Source: Sabellastarte sp. h YS-2021 (lineage: Eukaryota > Annelida > Polychaeta > Sabellida > Sabellidae). Taken from it: DNA of 64,000 nucleotides. The stretch is from NCBI GenBank assembly GCA_964017235.1, contig OZ024934.1, positions 89,370,706-89,434,705 on the forward strand, written 5' to 3'. Shown piece after piece: positions 20,021-31,379 of the stretch. The stretch's first letter is position 1. Each line of letters starts with the position of its first letter. A program made the position numbers and the translations under genes. The notes under the pieces were generated by a model, which did not search any database, had not been told where the DNA came from, and saw only the letters and a program-made list of their open reading frames with translations.

Positions 20021-23000
20021 CAAAGAGCTTTCACTTGGTGAAGTTTCAGACCCATAGCTAATTGTTCACCTACTCAAAAAGAGTAAATGCGAATTACCTC
20101 TAAAAGTATTGCAGATGGCCAATTTTTCTCAAATAACTCATTCACCTACTTTTGGAAGAGCTTTCACATGGTGAAGTTTCAGACCCATAGCCAATTACTC
20201 ACCTACTCAAAATGAGTAAATGCGAATTATCTCTAAAAGTATTGCAGATAGCCAATTTTTCTCAAATAACTCATTCACCTACTTTTGGGAGAGCTTTCAC
20301 ATGGTGAAGTTTCAGACCCATAGCTAATTATTTACCTACTCAAAATGAGTAAATGCTAATTATCTGTAAAAGTATTGCGGATACCCAATTTTTATCAAAT
20401 AACTCATTCATCTACTTCTGGGAGAGCTTTCACATGGTGAAGTTTCAGACCCATAGCTAATTACTCACCTACTCAAAATGAGTAAATGCGAATTATCTCT
20501 AAAAGTATTGCAGATAGCCAATTTTTCTCAAATAACTCATTCACCTACTTTTGGGAGAGCTTTCACTTGGTGAAGTTTCAGACCCATAGCTAATTACTCA
20601 CCTACTCAAAATGAGTAAATGCGAATTATCTCTAATAGTATTGCAGATAGCCAATTTTTCTCAAATAACTCATTCACCTACTTTTGGGAGAACTTTCACT
20701 TGGTGAAGTTTCAGACCCATAGCTAATTACTCACCTACTCAAAATGAGTAAATGCGAATTATCTCTAAAAGTATTGCAGATAGCCAATTTTTCTCAAATA
20801 ACTCATTCACCTACTTTTGGGAGAGCTTTCACTCTGTGAAGTTTCAGACCCATAGCTAATTACTCACCTACTCAAAATGAGTAAATGCGAATTATCTCTA
20901 AAAGTATTGCAGATAGCCAATTTTTCTCAAATAACTCATTCACCTACTTTTGGGAGAGCTTTCACTTGGTGAAGTTTCAGACCCATAGCTAATTACTCAC
21001 CTACTCAAAATGAGTAAATGCGAATTATCTCTAAAAGTATTGCAGATAGCCAATTTTTCTCAAATTAATCATTCACCTACCTTTGGGAGAGCTTTCACTT
21101 GGTGAAGTTTCAGACCCATAGCTAATTACTCGTCTACTCAAAATGAGTAAATGCGAATTATCTCTAAAAGTATTGCAGATAGCCAATTTTTCTCAAATAA
21201 CTCATTCACCTACTTTTGGGAGAGCTTTCACTTGGTGAAGTTTCAGACCCATAGCAAATTACTCACCTACTCAAAATGAGTAAATGCGAATTATCTCTAA
21301 AAGTATTGCAGATAGCCAATTTTTCTCAAATAACTCAATCACCTACTTTTGGCAGAGCTTTCACTTGGTGAAGTTTCAGACCCATAGCTAATTATTCACC
21401 TACTCAAAATGAGTAAATGTGAATTATCTCTAAAAGTATTGCAGATAGCCAATTTTTCTCAAATAACTCATTCACCTACTTTTGGGAGAGCTTTCACTTG
21501 GTGAAGTTTCAGACCCATAGCTAATTACTCACCTACTCAAAATGAGTAAATGCGAATTATCTCTAAAAGTATTGCAGATAGCCAATTTTTCTCAAATAAC
21601 TCATTCACCTACTTTTGGGAGAGCTTTCACTTGGTGAAGTTTCAGACCCATAGCTAATTACTCACCTACTCAAAATGAGTAAATGCGAATTATCTCTAAA
21701 AGTATTGCAGATAGCCAATTTTTCTCAAATAACTCATTCACCTACTTTTGGGAGAGCTTTCACTTGGTGAAGTTTCAGACCCATAGCTAATTACTCACCT
21801 ACTCAAAATGAGTAAATGCGAATTATCTCTAAAAGTATTGCAGATAGCCAGTTTTTCTCAAATTAATCATTCACCTACTTTTGGGAGAGCTTTCACTTGG
21901 TGAAGTTTCAGACCCATAGCTAATTACTCACCTACTCAAAATGAGTAAATGCGAATTATCTCTAAAAGTATTGCAGATAGCCAATTTTTCTCAAATAACT
22001 CATTCACCTACTTTTGGGAGAGCTTTCACTTGGTGAAGTTTCAGACCCATAGCTAATTACTCACCTACTCAAAATGAGTAAATGCGAATTAGCTCTAAAA
22101 GTATTGCAGATAGCCAATTTTTCTCAAATTAATCATTCACCTACCTTTGGGAGAGCTTTCACTTGGTGAAGTTTCAGACCCATAGCTAATTACTCGTCTA
22201 CTCAAAATGAGTAAATGCGAATTATCTCTAAAAGTATTGCAGATAGCCAATTTTTCTCAAATAACTCATTCACCTACTTTTGGGAGAGCTTTCACTTGGT
22301 GAAGTTTCAGACCCATAGCAAATTACTCACCTACTCAAAATGAGTAAATGCGAATTATCTCTAAAAGTATTGCAGATAGCCAATTTTTCTCAAATAACTC
22401 AATCACCTACTTTTGGCAGAGCTTTCACTTGGTGAAGTTTCAGACCCATAGCTAATTATTCACCTACTCAAAATGAGTAAATGTGAATTATCTCTAAAAG
22501 TATTGCAGATAGCCAATTTTTCTCAAATAACTCATTCACCTACTTTTGGGAGAGCTTTCACTTGGTGAAGTTTCAGACCCATAGCCATTTATTCACCTAC
22601 TCAAAATGAGTAAATGCTAATTATCTGTAAAAGTATTGCGGATACCCAATTTTTATCAAATACTCATTCATCTACTTGTGGGAGAGCTTTCACATGGTGA
22701 AGTTTCAGACCCATAGCTAATTACTCACCTACTCAAAATGAGTAAATGCGAATTATCTCTAAAAGTATTGCAGATAGCCAATTTTTCTCAAATAACTCAT
22801 TCACCTACTTTTGGGAGAGCTTTCACTTGGTGAAGTTTCAGACCCATAGATAATTATTCACCTACTCAAAATGAGTAAATGTGAATTATCTCTTAATAGT
22901 ATTGCAGATAGCCAATTTTTCTCAAATAACTCATTCACCTACTTTTGGAAGACCTTTCACACACGAAAATGAAAAATTGTGAATATCTCGGAAAAGCTAT

Positions 23001-23051
23001 TTCTTCTGCTTTAATGCTCGGCGGGAGATACACACCACGGCAGTGGTCTTG
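20021..23051 (+). mobile_element. Family G fragment G1 (5'-truncated)
   Basis: It has no 5' hairpin and begins directly in the 133-bp array. The 3' end is typical of G: GGCGGGAGAT at 23020-23029, the hairpin ACCAC-GGCA-GTGGT, then CTTG at 23048-23051. The flanking 170-bp monomer is rejoined in phase on both sides (tatccca + acaaaaattt), so it arrived as a unit. Confidence 0.8.
20025..22960 (+). repeat. 133-bp tandem array, about 22 monomers
   Basis: GAGCTTTCAC recurs at 20025, 20158, 20291 and 20424, exactly 133 bp apart. Each monomer holds the hairpin TACTCA-AAA-TGAGTA and GAAGTTTCAGACCCATAG. A variant pair (TTAATCATTCACCTACCTTT and TACTCGTCTACTC) appears at about 21065/21128 and again at about 22129/22192, 1,064 bp apart. 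That is eight monomers, so a block was duplicated. No coding potential was seen. Confidence 0.97.
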
Positions 23052-23313
23052 ACAAAAATTTTTGTCTCCCCACAAATGGTGGCCATTTTGAATTTTCAAA
23101 GTTTTTGCAAAACACAAAAATGCTTATATCTCGAAAACCGTGCTATATGGAGTGAACTCAACAAAATTTTGGACCTGCTGGGTATCTCTGCAGAGTAGCC
23201 ATGCCAATTTTCAAAATATTTTTGTCTCGCCAAATATAGCGGACATTTTTAATTTTTTTATTTTTTGCAAAACACAAAAATGCTTATATCTTGAAAACCG
23301 TGCTAGATAGAGC
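23052..23313 (+). repeat. 170-bp repeats resuming after G1
   Basis: About 1.5 monomers of the family A array that continue the unit broken at 20021. They lead into the A 3' module (gttgccacaacagtataaggc). Confidence 0.85.
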
Positions 23314-23715
23314 AGACTGCGCTGACTTTGGTTGCCACAACAGTATAAGGCTAGAAACGAAGCATTTTCTTAATACTTTAGCACTCACCTTTATATCCTT
23401 TTCGGGACGCTTTGTTTTTGCTATGCAAAAACATTATCTTTTTTTTTTTGCGAGCGATCCTCTAGTTATTCTTTCCGATGGCAGCTTGCAGTATTGACTA
23501 CGTTTACGTATGGACGATAATAGGGTATTTATAGTAAAACACTCAAACAAACCCGTAAGAAAATTAAACTTTATTACCGTCTGTCTGTTTTCATCATTTT
23601 CTAACATACACATACAAAATAACTAATAAATTTTACAAGAAAGCAATTTAAATGGTGTTTTTACAACAAAAACGTTTCACAACTGGGATACATAGATATT
23701 CTGTAAGGTTACTAC

Positions 23716-24127
23716 TAGTGGTGGGATCGGCAGCTTAAATGGCAGATCGAGTATCACTTGTTAGTAGCGAGTTGAACTCGAGTTAAACTCGAGTAATTTT
23801 CGGGATAAAGTATTTCGTTTGTTAGCCATTAATATGGCGAAAATATTTTACATGACCGTACATGAGGCAAAATTTGGCTCTGGAAATGGGCTTTCACAAA
23901 CTATAATTTAAGTTAAATCTTCATTGATTTAAGCCAGAATAAAGTAAAAATGCAATATATTTTTGAAAATTTCAGATATTTCTATTGTTTTGGTTAAGTG
24001 TCAGCCTTAGATGGTAAAAGTATTGACGTTTTCAAAAACTCGAGTTTCAATAGCGCAGATCGATGTGTCCCCCAATTATCGCCCATCGAGTTGCAACTCG
24101 AGTTTCCGTCAACTCGTCCCAGCACTA
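23716..24127. mobile_element. hAT-type MITE, TSD GTTACTAC
   Basis: 412 bp, starting TAGTGGTGGGA and ending TCCCAGCACTA, flanked by GTTACTAC at 23708-23715 and 24128-24135. It lies 24 bp beyond the stop codon of the Tigger transposase, inside its 3' UTR, so it may alter the transcript end. It carries repeated ACTCGAG motifs. Confidence 0.94.
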
Positions 24128-24151
24128 GTTACTACTAAACATTTTCTCCCT

Positions 24152-25639
24152 TTAGTTTGTAAAGTCCGAAATTTTTACTTGTGTCTTGGATGCATCTGTG
24201 GTCTTATTCACTAATATTTCTATATTAGTAAGGCTCTCCAGTTTCCCTTGTGTATTTTTCAAAGCTTCTATATATCTCCTCATCTTCTTGCACATTTCTT
24301 TCATTTCTCGATTGCTGGGTATTAGGTCATCCTCAACTTCTCCTCCTTCATCCTGGTCACTTTCCTCCTCATTCTGTGTCCCCCTAACTTCCTGTACAAT
24401 GTCTTCATCTGTGGGGATCTCAGATGTGATTAGCCCATCATCAACCTGAACAAATTCATCAAACTCAGCAGTAGAGAGGCCTGGTTGATCATTCTCAGGA
24501 GCTATGAACTCCTTAGGAGAGCCATACTCCCTGAAAGCCATATGCAGCCAACAGTTTGAAATGGTCTCTGGTGTTACCTTGGCCCAAGCACGCTGGGCCT
24601 CTCTTAGGGCTTCCAGTATTGACAATTTGAACTCTGTGCCATTGTCCAAGGCCTCAATGTTCTTCTTGTTGATGGCAGTCTTGTAATGATGCTTAAAGCA
24701 TCTTATGATCCCCTGGTCCATAGGCTGAAGGACACTGGTACAATTTGGGGGCAGGAAAAACATCCTCAGAGACTTAAGACCACTCACAGTCTTAGGGTGG
24801 GCTGAGCAATTGTCAAGGAGCAGAGCAATCTTTCTTCTCTGGAGGGACATCTTACTGTCTAATTTTCTCAGCCATTCCATGAAAATTTCACTGGTCATCC
24901 AGGCCTTGGAATTGGCCTTATATTCAGTGGGCAGAGTCAGGTGACCTCGGAAGGACCTTGGCTTCTGAGACTTCCCAATGCATAGGAGTGGCACCTTGTC
25001 AGACCCATCCATGTTTGCACAAAACATGATGGAAATCCTCTCCTTGGACATCTTGCCCCCTGCACATTTCTGGCCCTTGAAGGCGAGAGTTCTGTTTGGC
25101 AGGATCCTATAGAAGAGGCCAGACTCATCACAGTTGTAGATGTCCTTGGCCTCATACTCCTGAAGGATCTCTGTCCACACTGTCTGATGCCAGGCATCCA
25201 CATCTTCTGTCTTCACATCCCTCTCTTCTCCTTGGATTGACCTCAGCTTGATGTTATATCTTTCCTTGAAGCTGGTCAGCCAGCCCTGGGAGCACTTAAA
25301 GTCATCATAGCCCATATCTGTGGCAAATTTTTGGGCCTTCTCCATCAGCAGTGGCCCACTGATTGAAGCCCCTTGGTCCATCTTACTGGTGAACCATTTA
25401 ATAAGAGCAGCACTCACTTCCTCATATTTCCCTACTTTCAGTCTTTTCCTAGCAAGGTTCTGGTCACCACTTTGAAAAGTCTGCTTAATTTTGTTTGCAT
25501 TTTTAATCCATGTGCTCAAGGTATTGAGAGGGACTCCATATTTTTCGGCTATGTCCTTTTTTCCACCACTCTCAACCTCAAGCAGAGCTTGATACTTTTC
25601 ATGCACTGGCTTTGAAGAATGTTTCCTTTTAGTTGCCAT
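24152..25639 (-). CDS. Tigger/pogo-family transposase (CENP-B-like, DDE)
   Basis: This 495-residue protein would bind the TIRs and cut and paste the element in the nucleus. A psq-type helix-turn-helix (CENPB_N) lies at residues 10-50 (KYQALLEV to LSTWIKNA). A CENP-B/Tc5-type DNA-binding region spans about 70-140 (GWLTSFKERYNIK). The DDE_1 catalytic core spans about 160-345. The acidic triad is visible: D171 in NCDESGLF, D276 in LLLDNCSAH and D308 in QPMDQGIIR, a DD31D spacing in the pogo/Tigger range. An acidic stretch (residues 420-440) and a charged helical tail follow. The ATG at 25639 opens MATKRKHSSK, a basic start usual for this family. There is no stop, frameshift or missing catalytic residue. 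It could be an active transposase gene or a recently silenced one. A domesticated host gene is less likely because TIRs and TA duplications are present. Confidence 0.94.
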   Translation of the reverse strand: MATKRKHSSKPVHEKYQALLEVESGGKKDIAEKYGVPLNTLSTWIKNANKIKQTFQSGDQNLARKRLKVGKYEEVSAALIKWFTSKMDQGASISGPLLMEKAQKFATDMGYDDFKCSQGWLTSFKERYNIKLRSIQGEERDVKTEDVDAWHQTVWTEILQEYEAKDIYNCDESGLFYRILPNRTLAFKGQKCAGGKMSKERISIMFCANMDGSDKVPLLCIGKSQKPRSFRGHLTLPTEYKANSKAWMTSEIFMEWLRKLDSKMSLQRRKIALLLDNCSAHPKTVSGLKSLRMFFLPPNCTSVLQPMDQGIIRCFKHHYKTAINKKNIEALDNGTEFKLSILEALREAQRAWAKVTPETISNCWLHMAFREYGSPKEFIAPENDQPGLSTAEFDEFVQVDDGLITSEIPTDEDIVQEVRGTQNEEESDQDEGGEVEDDLIPSNREMKEMCKKMRRYIEALKNTQGKLESLTNIEILVNKTTDASKTQVKISDFTN

Positions 25640-26288
25640 AATGTTAACAGAATAATTACATGTATTAAACTGAATGATGTGAAGGAGATTTAGACCTGTT
25701 TATATAGACACAGGCCATGTCTAATTGAAATTGAGGATTTTTGTGACTAATCACTTGAAAGGTCATTGATCTGCTTTATGCTTAACTTTTGGTGGCCTAT
25801 GATCTCCAGATGAAACGTTTTTCTCGGGAACCTTAATTGCAATCGGGGAGAATTCGGGTTTACAGTTTAGATCTCGCCAAACACATCAAAGATGGCGGCG
25901 TCCATGTAATCGTGAAAACAATGGATAAAACTCCCTTTTCTAAAGCTAGATGTTATCTTTGATGTGTCAAAAAGTACTCAGGTAAGTAGATCTGACATCT
26001 TATGAATGCCATGTAATCCCTTTGTTTACTGTTTAATGTTTACCGCTAGTAACAGAATACGGTCCTGTGGTCAAATTAATCCCCTGTATGTAGTTTGAAT
26101 TACCCTGAAAAACTACAATTATAAATATGGCTTTATTGCCAATAAATAGGTTTGAAATATACTGAAATTTGGATTGTATTTTTCGAAATATCCCTTGATT
26201 TTAAACAGAAAATTGTCCATGCATGACTGACGGTTCGAATAATACCGAAATTCGAATAATGCTGAATCGAATTATACAGAGTCTACTG
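25640..26288 (-). other. Tigger 5' region and right TIR
   Basis: It holds the presumed promoter and 5' UTR of the transposase. AAGATGGCGGC, a YY1-like motif, lies near 25890. Subterminal TTCGAATAAT repeats (26230-26265) precede the TIR that ends at 26288. No TATA box was convincing. Confidence 0.55.
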
Positions 26289-26290
26289 TA

Positions 26291-27282
26291 TACAAAATAA
26301 AAAAAAAGAAAAGATGTAACCAGATTGATTTTCATAGAAGATAGTTGTTGGAATGTGTTTAAAAATAAGTCTATTAAAAAGCACCACATTGTCTCAGTCA
26401 TGTCCTAAATCACCAAAACACTTTAGAACAACTTTTCTGTATAAAAGAAAATTCAATGTGTTTATTACTTGAGCATGTTATGTAGTGTCTCTCACAATAC
26501 TCAATTCGGTCCTTAATTTAAGCGCTTTACAGGGAGCTGGCTTGTGACAATAATCCACCTACTGAAGTCCGATTCCCACTCACCTCAACTTTCTATTGAA
26601 TCAACAGCAACACAGAGCTCTATCATCTTATAAATCATGCATGAATTGCCATCGATTGCACACTTGCTGCTACTGTTGAGAATAATAGGACTTGTCACTT
26701 TAACAGTTCTGATTACCTACTGTTTTCCTTCTGCATAGCTTTATTCTGCTTAAAAGTCTAACTCTTTTAAGTGGATCTCAGGCGAATAAGTTTAGACCAT
26801 GTAGAAATAGTTTTCAGTGTATTTGTATTCCCTTGAGATTCAGTGAAACGGTTCAACTGTATATTCTTGAAATGTTTTGCAATGTTCTGATACATAATGT
26901 AAGCCATTTAACATATGTTAGGATGGTCTGGGTTAATTATTTGAGTTCTGTTAATATCAAATTTTTGTGAAATATTGTGGTATATGTATAGATGTTTTAC
27001 TCTTTAATATGTAAGGGATGTGGTTCTTGCAAGAACTAAACAAAAGAATTACTATAATTTTGGAATATTGAATACCCTGGAAGTAGTTTATTGCACACTC
27101 TTGGGTGTGTACCAATTACCTATTGTTGTATCAAAACAAAACAATCTGTTTGCACACTACATTTCAAATAACAATTTTCAAAATGCTCATATTGCATCGG
27201 ACTCTTTAGTGTTACAGGCTGGTGATGCCACTGTTGGTGTGTGAATTATTGGCAAAAGATTTCCAGGACTCTATCGCCCTGT
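26291..27282. other. Unique AT-rich DNA
   Basis: Nothing recognisable. The longest ORF (27020-27244) has no domain signature or codon pattern that supports a gene. Confidence 0.4.
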
Positions 27283-28273
27283 TCACACTACAACCCGTGT
27301 TGACAAAGATTGGGGGTTGAAGCAGATTGAAGCAGTTTTATCTCTATCTGGATTCGGTGTCCACTAGGGTTACTCCTCGATAGAAGAGTTGGTCTTTGTT
27401 AGGAATGGAGTCCATTTTAACTACTACTCAGTTACTCACAAGGTATTGTTTTACCATCCACACGATGAAACATTTATGTGCAATATGCTGTATTTCGGCA
27501 TTTCCGTCACATATTAACAATTGAAGTTGTGGTTTTCACTTAAAAACTTAAAATTGTCTCCATATTCTATAATATCTTTTTAAATAGGAGACATTTTTTT
27601 TCAAAAGTTTCATTTCCGGAATCAACTACTGGTATTTGTTTACAGAAGACTTCTCATGGTAGGTACTAAATCTTGCGGTTATTCAAATTTCGGCCGGTTG
27701 TCAGAGGGAGAGTACTCAGGGCTGTTTATCACTGCTGTTTAGAATACAATTAATTTATTAAATTTAATAAATCACACATATATTATAATCAAGATTGCTT
27801 TTTGAATTGAATAATTGCAAATGTTTGGAATACATCTGTTTATTTAATTACCATGTTACATTTGTAAATTTACAGTTTATGATAAATTGCAATCATATAG
27901 AAATCGTACATCAATTAATTTTGATGTCATTTGTTTCAGTTAGTTCCTCTTGCTAACAAAGGATTAAAGTAGATATACTGACACATTGGTATTAGGTTAA
28001 ACAAGTACTGCAAGGCAATGAATCAATGGAGTCAATTGTACTAGTCCACTCAATGAGTCAATTGTACTAGTCCACTCAACCCTTGTCAACCCGGATTGGG
28101 AGGGTTCACACTACAAAGGGCTTCAACCAATCTGCTTCAATTTGCTTCAGTCCACTTCTTGAGTGGGGTTTAGATTTATCCTTGTCAACCCTGATTGTGA
28201 GTGTTCACACTTAATCCCAATCTGCTTCAATCTGTATCAACCCAGGTTGAAACACTAGTCTGAACGCCAGGTA
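27283..28273. mobile_element. Candidate MITE with GTTCACACTA subterminal repeats
   Basis: The left end (CTGTTCACACTACAACCC, then GTTGAAGCAGATTGAAGCAG) is answered in inverted form at the right end (AATCTGTATCAACC, TAGTCTGAACGCCAGG). Internal copies lie at about 28082-28150 and 28185-28230. I could not fix a target duplication, so the boundaries are approximate. A decayed hAT copy lies inside. A 25-bp direct duplication (around GTCAATTGTACTAGTCCACT) is at 28034-28083. Confidence 0.5.
27366..27745. mobile_element. Decayed hAT MITE related to 16616-17007
   Basis: It begins TAGGGTTACTC and shares internal phrases with the 16616 copy (CGGCATTTCCGTCACATA, TTTGTTTACAGAAGACTTCT, GGTAGGTACTAAATCTTGC). 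No 8-bp duplication was found, consistent with decay. Confidence 0.7.
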
Positions 28274-28734
28274 ATTCCCCCAAGAACTGGGCTCTTGTCC
28301 CATGCTGCAATCACTAGATGGGACCTTTGGGAGTAATATATCCAATTTTCAGCCTGGTGTCCTATCAAGGGCGCAGTATCTGGACTAAATTAATGGCCTC
28401 TTCACCAACTTCTGCAGAATGAATATCTTGGTGAGCAGAAATAAGAACTAAGCAGACTTAGAACTGAAACTATGAAATGTTACTTATGGTATCTGGGTGC
28501 AAGCAAGTCAGGAAATGTGCCCAGATTCCTTGTTTTTGGAGAACGGATCCAAACTCGGGTACTTGCTTGATTTTTGCCCATAAAATAAATTGCTTCAAAA
28601 CTGAAGTATATAAAACATCAAAGAATGACAGTAATTCATTCAAGTATGAGTTAAAGACACATTTATAAAACAAAATACAGGCAAATTTTACCATGTTTTT
28701 ATTGTGAGATTTGAGGTGTCTTTAAAAATATATT
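28274..28734. other. Unassigned DNA
   Basis: No recognisable feature. Two overlapping ORFs of 63-74 codons on opposite strands are not convincing. Confidence 0.4.
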
Positions 28735-29139
28735 AAAATTGGGGATAGGACATATTTTTATGTTGTCACTGTGGCGTGGGCGTCCGCATCTGCGTGAACA
28801 ACTTCTCCTCCAAAACTACAAGGCCTAGAGACATGCTGTTTTTTTTAAAAGATACCTTATCTATCGAGGATGAAAAATTTGTTCAAGGCATACAAATCTG
28901 TCTGTTCGTCTGTTTGCTAGAGACATTATGAGGGAGGTACCCCCACCAAAAGTGTGAAAATTTCAACACTTTATCGCAATTTTCTCAGTGACTATTGCAG
29001 GGATTTCTCTCATATCTTGCATATATGTACTAGGCCAGAGGTAAGATTCTCTTGTGTGAGTGTGAGACCTGGATCTGTCTTTTTTTTTTTTTTTAATAAA
29101 TTTTTTTAATAATTTTTAATGCATTTTAATTCATGAAAT

Positions 29140-30085
29140 CATGCACTAAATCACTTATAACTTGAAAAGTGTTGCATTTGGAGCATTTTGTTAAAATATG
29201 TTATTCAGCTACTTTTTTCAGAGCTACAACATGGTGAGTAACTTGGGTGTCTGTCTCAATAGCTAAGTGAGTAATAGCTACTTTTGGGCTTTTCAGTAAC
29301 TTCCATCATGAGTAAAATCACTTGTAACTTGAAAACTATTGCATTTAGAGAATTTTGTATAAATATGTTATTCAGCTACTTTTGGGTCAGCTATAACATA
29401 GTAAAATTTCAGACTTGTAGCTCATGGCATAGCTGAGTAATAGCTACCTTTAGGCTATCACTGTTGAGTAAATCACTTATAACTTGAAAACTATTGGATT
29501 TAGAGTATTTTGTTTCAATATGTTATTCACCTATTTTATATAACATAGTAGAATTTCAGACCTGTAGCTCATGGCAAGCTGAGTAATAGCTACTTTGAGG
29601 TTATCACTGTTGAGTAAATCACTTATAACTTGAAAACTATTGCATTTACAGAAATTTGTGTAAATATGTTATTCAGCTACTTTTGGGTTAGCTATAACAT
29701 AGTGAAATTACAGACCTGTAGCTCATGGCACATCTGAGCAATAGCTATTTTCAGGTACTGACTGTTGAGTAAATCAGTTGTAACTTGAAAAATATTGCAT
29801 TTGGAGTATTTTGTTAAAATATGTTGTTAACCTACTTTTGGGTCAGCTATAACATAGTGCAATTACAGACCTATAGCCCATGGCATAGCTGAGTAATAGC
29901 TATTTTCAGGTTCTCACTATTGGGTAAATCAGTTGTAACTTGAAAACTATTGCATTTACAGTATTTTGCTTAAATATGTTGTTCACCTACTTTTGGGTCA
30001 GCTATAATATAGTAAAAATTCAGACTTGTAGCTCATTGCATAGCTGAGTAATAGCTACTTTGAGGTTATCACTGTTGAGAAAATC
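29140..30085 (+). repeat. 155-bp tandem repeats of family E (E1 copy)
   Basis: The marker AAATCACTTATAACTTGAAA recurs about every 147-155 bp (for example near 29471, 29618, 29772 and 29927). Other constant words are GTAGCTCATGGCA, GAGTAATAGCTACTTT and CAGCTATAACATAGT. Confidence 0.88.
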
Positions 30086-30913
30086 ATTGTATCCACTGGA
30101 TAGCCGCAGTGTGTAGAGAGATTTCACCATTGCCGCTCTAACGAAAAAAAAAATTATAGCTAGCCTTCTCAAGTTTGCAGGATGTATTAATAACCATAAA
30201 ATGTTGCCTGGGAATATTTTTGGCCTCATTTTGAAAAACAAGATGGCCGCCAGGGACGTTCATTCGACTTTAAACAAGGACTTTTGTTGGCCCTCTAGAG
30301 CAAAGGGTATTATAGGTAGAGATCTCAAATTCGCAAATGTTCCACATTATAAAATTATTGGTCCTAGAGGTTTGGGATGGTAAACCAACCTGTAGGAAAT
30401 CATGGGCTGTGAATCTTTTGGTGTGGTCAGATTTGACCTTTGACCCCCTCCTTCAAGGTCAAACAAGGATAGCCAAACTTAAAAGTGCTTATAACTCGCT
30501 TATTATTGGTCCTAGAGGTTTGGGATGGTAAACAGACATATAGGAAATCATGGGCTGGGAATCTGTTGATGTGGTCCGATTTGACCTTTGACCCCTCCTT
30601 CAAGGTCAAACGAGGATACCCAAACTAAAAAGTGCTTATAACTCGCTTATTAATGGTCCTAGAAGTTTGGGATGGTAAACCAACATATAGGAAATCATGG
30701 GCTGGGATTCTTTTGGTGTGGTCAGATTTGACCTTTCGACCCCTCCTAGGTCAAATGAGGACAGCCAAACTTAAAAGTGCTTATAACTCGCTCATTATTG
30801 GTCCTAGAGGTTTGGAATGGTAAACCAACCTATAGGAAATCATGGGCTGGGAATGTTTTTGTGTGGTTGGATTTGACCTTGGACCTCTTCTTCAAGGTGG
30901 AACGAGGATATTG
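30085..30913 (+). repeat. Family C module inside E1, with 147-bp repeats
   Basis: It starts TTGTATCCACTGGATAGCC, a decayed C 5' end, passes AACAAGATGGCCGCC, and then has about 3.9 147-bp monomers (30340-30913). It then jumps straight back into a 155-bp unit (attgcatttgcagtattt) without a C 3' terminus. E2 holds the same module at the same place, so it was acquired before E1 and E2 diverged. Confidence 0.8.
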
Positions 30914-31377
30914 CATTTGCAGTATTTCTTTAAATATGTTTTAACCTACTTTTTACACTTAAATAGTTACCTTGTTACTTTCCTTCATAATACCATTTGC
31001 AGGGCACAACTTTTTTGTCCTTCTGTCAGCTTCGGAATTTCTTTCGAACATGCTGTTCAGTTACCAGTTACTGTACTTCTGTACAGCACTTTCCCTGATA
31101 ATTATGCTTTCCTCTCATTATCACCTTCACAAATCAAAAACACTCAGTCAGCTGACACAGTGCCCGTTCACGGGCACTCTCCTCTTGTTCTTTTTGGCAT
31201 CCTGCCAATGTAAAACCGTTGTGATTCTGTTATACCAAAAAACACAGGGTTTTAGTATTGCCCCAATTGAGGTTGATACTTCATGTTGGAGCCTGCGAAA
31301 TGTTGGAGAGGGGTGGGGGGTGTGCTAAGTTATTATATCCCCAGACGAAAGTCGGGGATATATTGGATTCAGGTCCG

Positions 31378-31379
31378 TC

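Larger units (their letters stand above)
18524..23465 (+). mobile_element. Family A Helentron-like element A2
   Basis: The 5' end is a perfect hairpin (GCGTCCC, loop GCAA, GGGACGC) after TT. The 3' end has the inverted arm TCGGGACGCTTT (near 23402), the perfect hairpin GTTTTTGC-TAT-GCAAAAAC, and the terminus CCTCTAG (CTAG 23462-23465) before TT. It inserted into the left arm of Tigger. Its 170-bp array is interrupted by a family G fragment (20021-23051). It shares with A1 the 5' module (GCTTGTCCGGATGATAACTT and onward) and the 3' module. Confidence 0.88.
18454..26288 (-). mobile_element. Tigger/pogo DNA transposon with intact transposase
   Basis: The termini are inverted repeats: CAGTGGACTCTGTATAATTC at 18454 and the complement of CAGTAGACTCTGTATAATTC ending at 26288, matching over 22 bp with one mismatch. 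Both ends are flanked by TA (18452-18453 and 26289-26290), the Tc1/mariner-superfamily duplication. Subterminal TTCGAAT motifs repeat at both ends. The transposase is on the minus strand. Removing the family A2 insertion (18524-23465) and the hAT MITE leaves about 2.5 kb, the usual Tigger size. The left TIR is thus separated from the gene by 5.6 kb of later insertions. Confidence 0.93.
28735..31188 (+). mobile_element. Family E Helentron-like element E1
   Basis: The 5' edge (TTTTTATG) matches E2 but the terminal hairpin is deleted. The next phrases (GGCGTGGGCGTCCGC, GATACCTTATCTATCGAGGA) are the same as in E2. The 3' end has the inverted arm GTCAGCTGACA and a perfect hairpin AGTGCCCG-TTCA-CGGGCACT (about 31159-31178), then CTCCTCTTG before TT. 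The interior has about six 155-bp repeats, a truncated family C module with 147-bp repeats (30085-30913), and a return to the 155-bp type. It has no protein-coding capacity. Confidence 0.78.

Noticed and set aside
15749..20061. ORFs of 65-168 codons over the 170-bp repeats
   Set aside because: Same reason: products of the tandem repeat, with no codon bias and no domain.
20025..22960. Regularly spaced repeats suggesting a CRISPR array
   Set aside because: The repeats are head-to-tail 133-bp monomers without unique spacers, in a eukaryotic genome.
24186..25615. Several ORFs opposite to or overlapping the Tigger transposase
   Set aside because: Shadows of a strong 495-codon frame with catalytic motifs.
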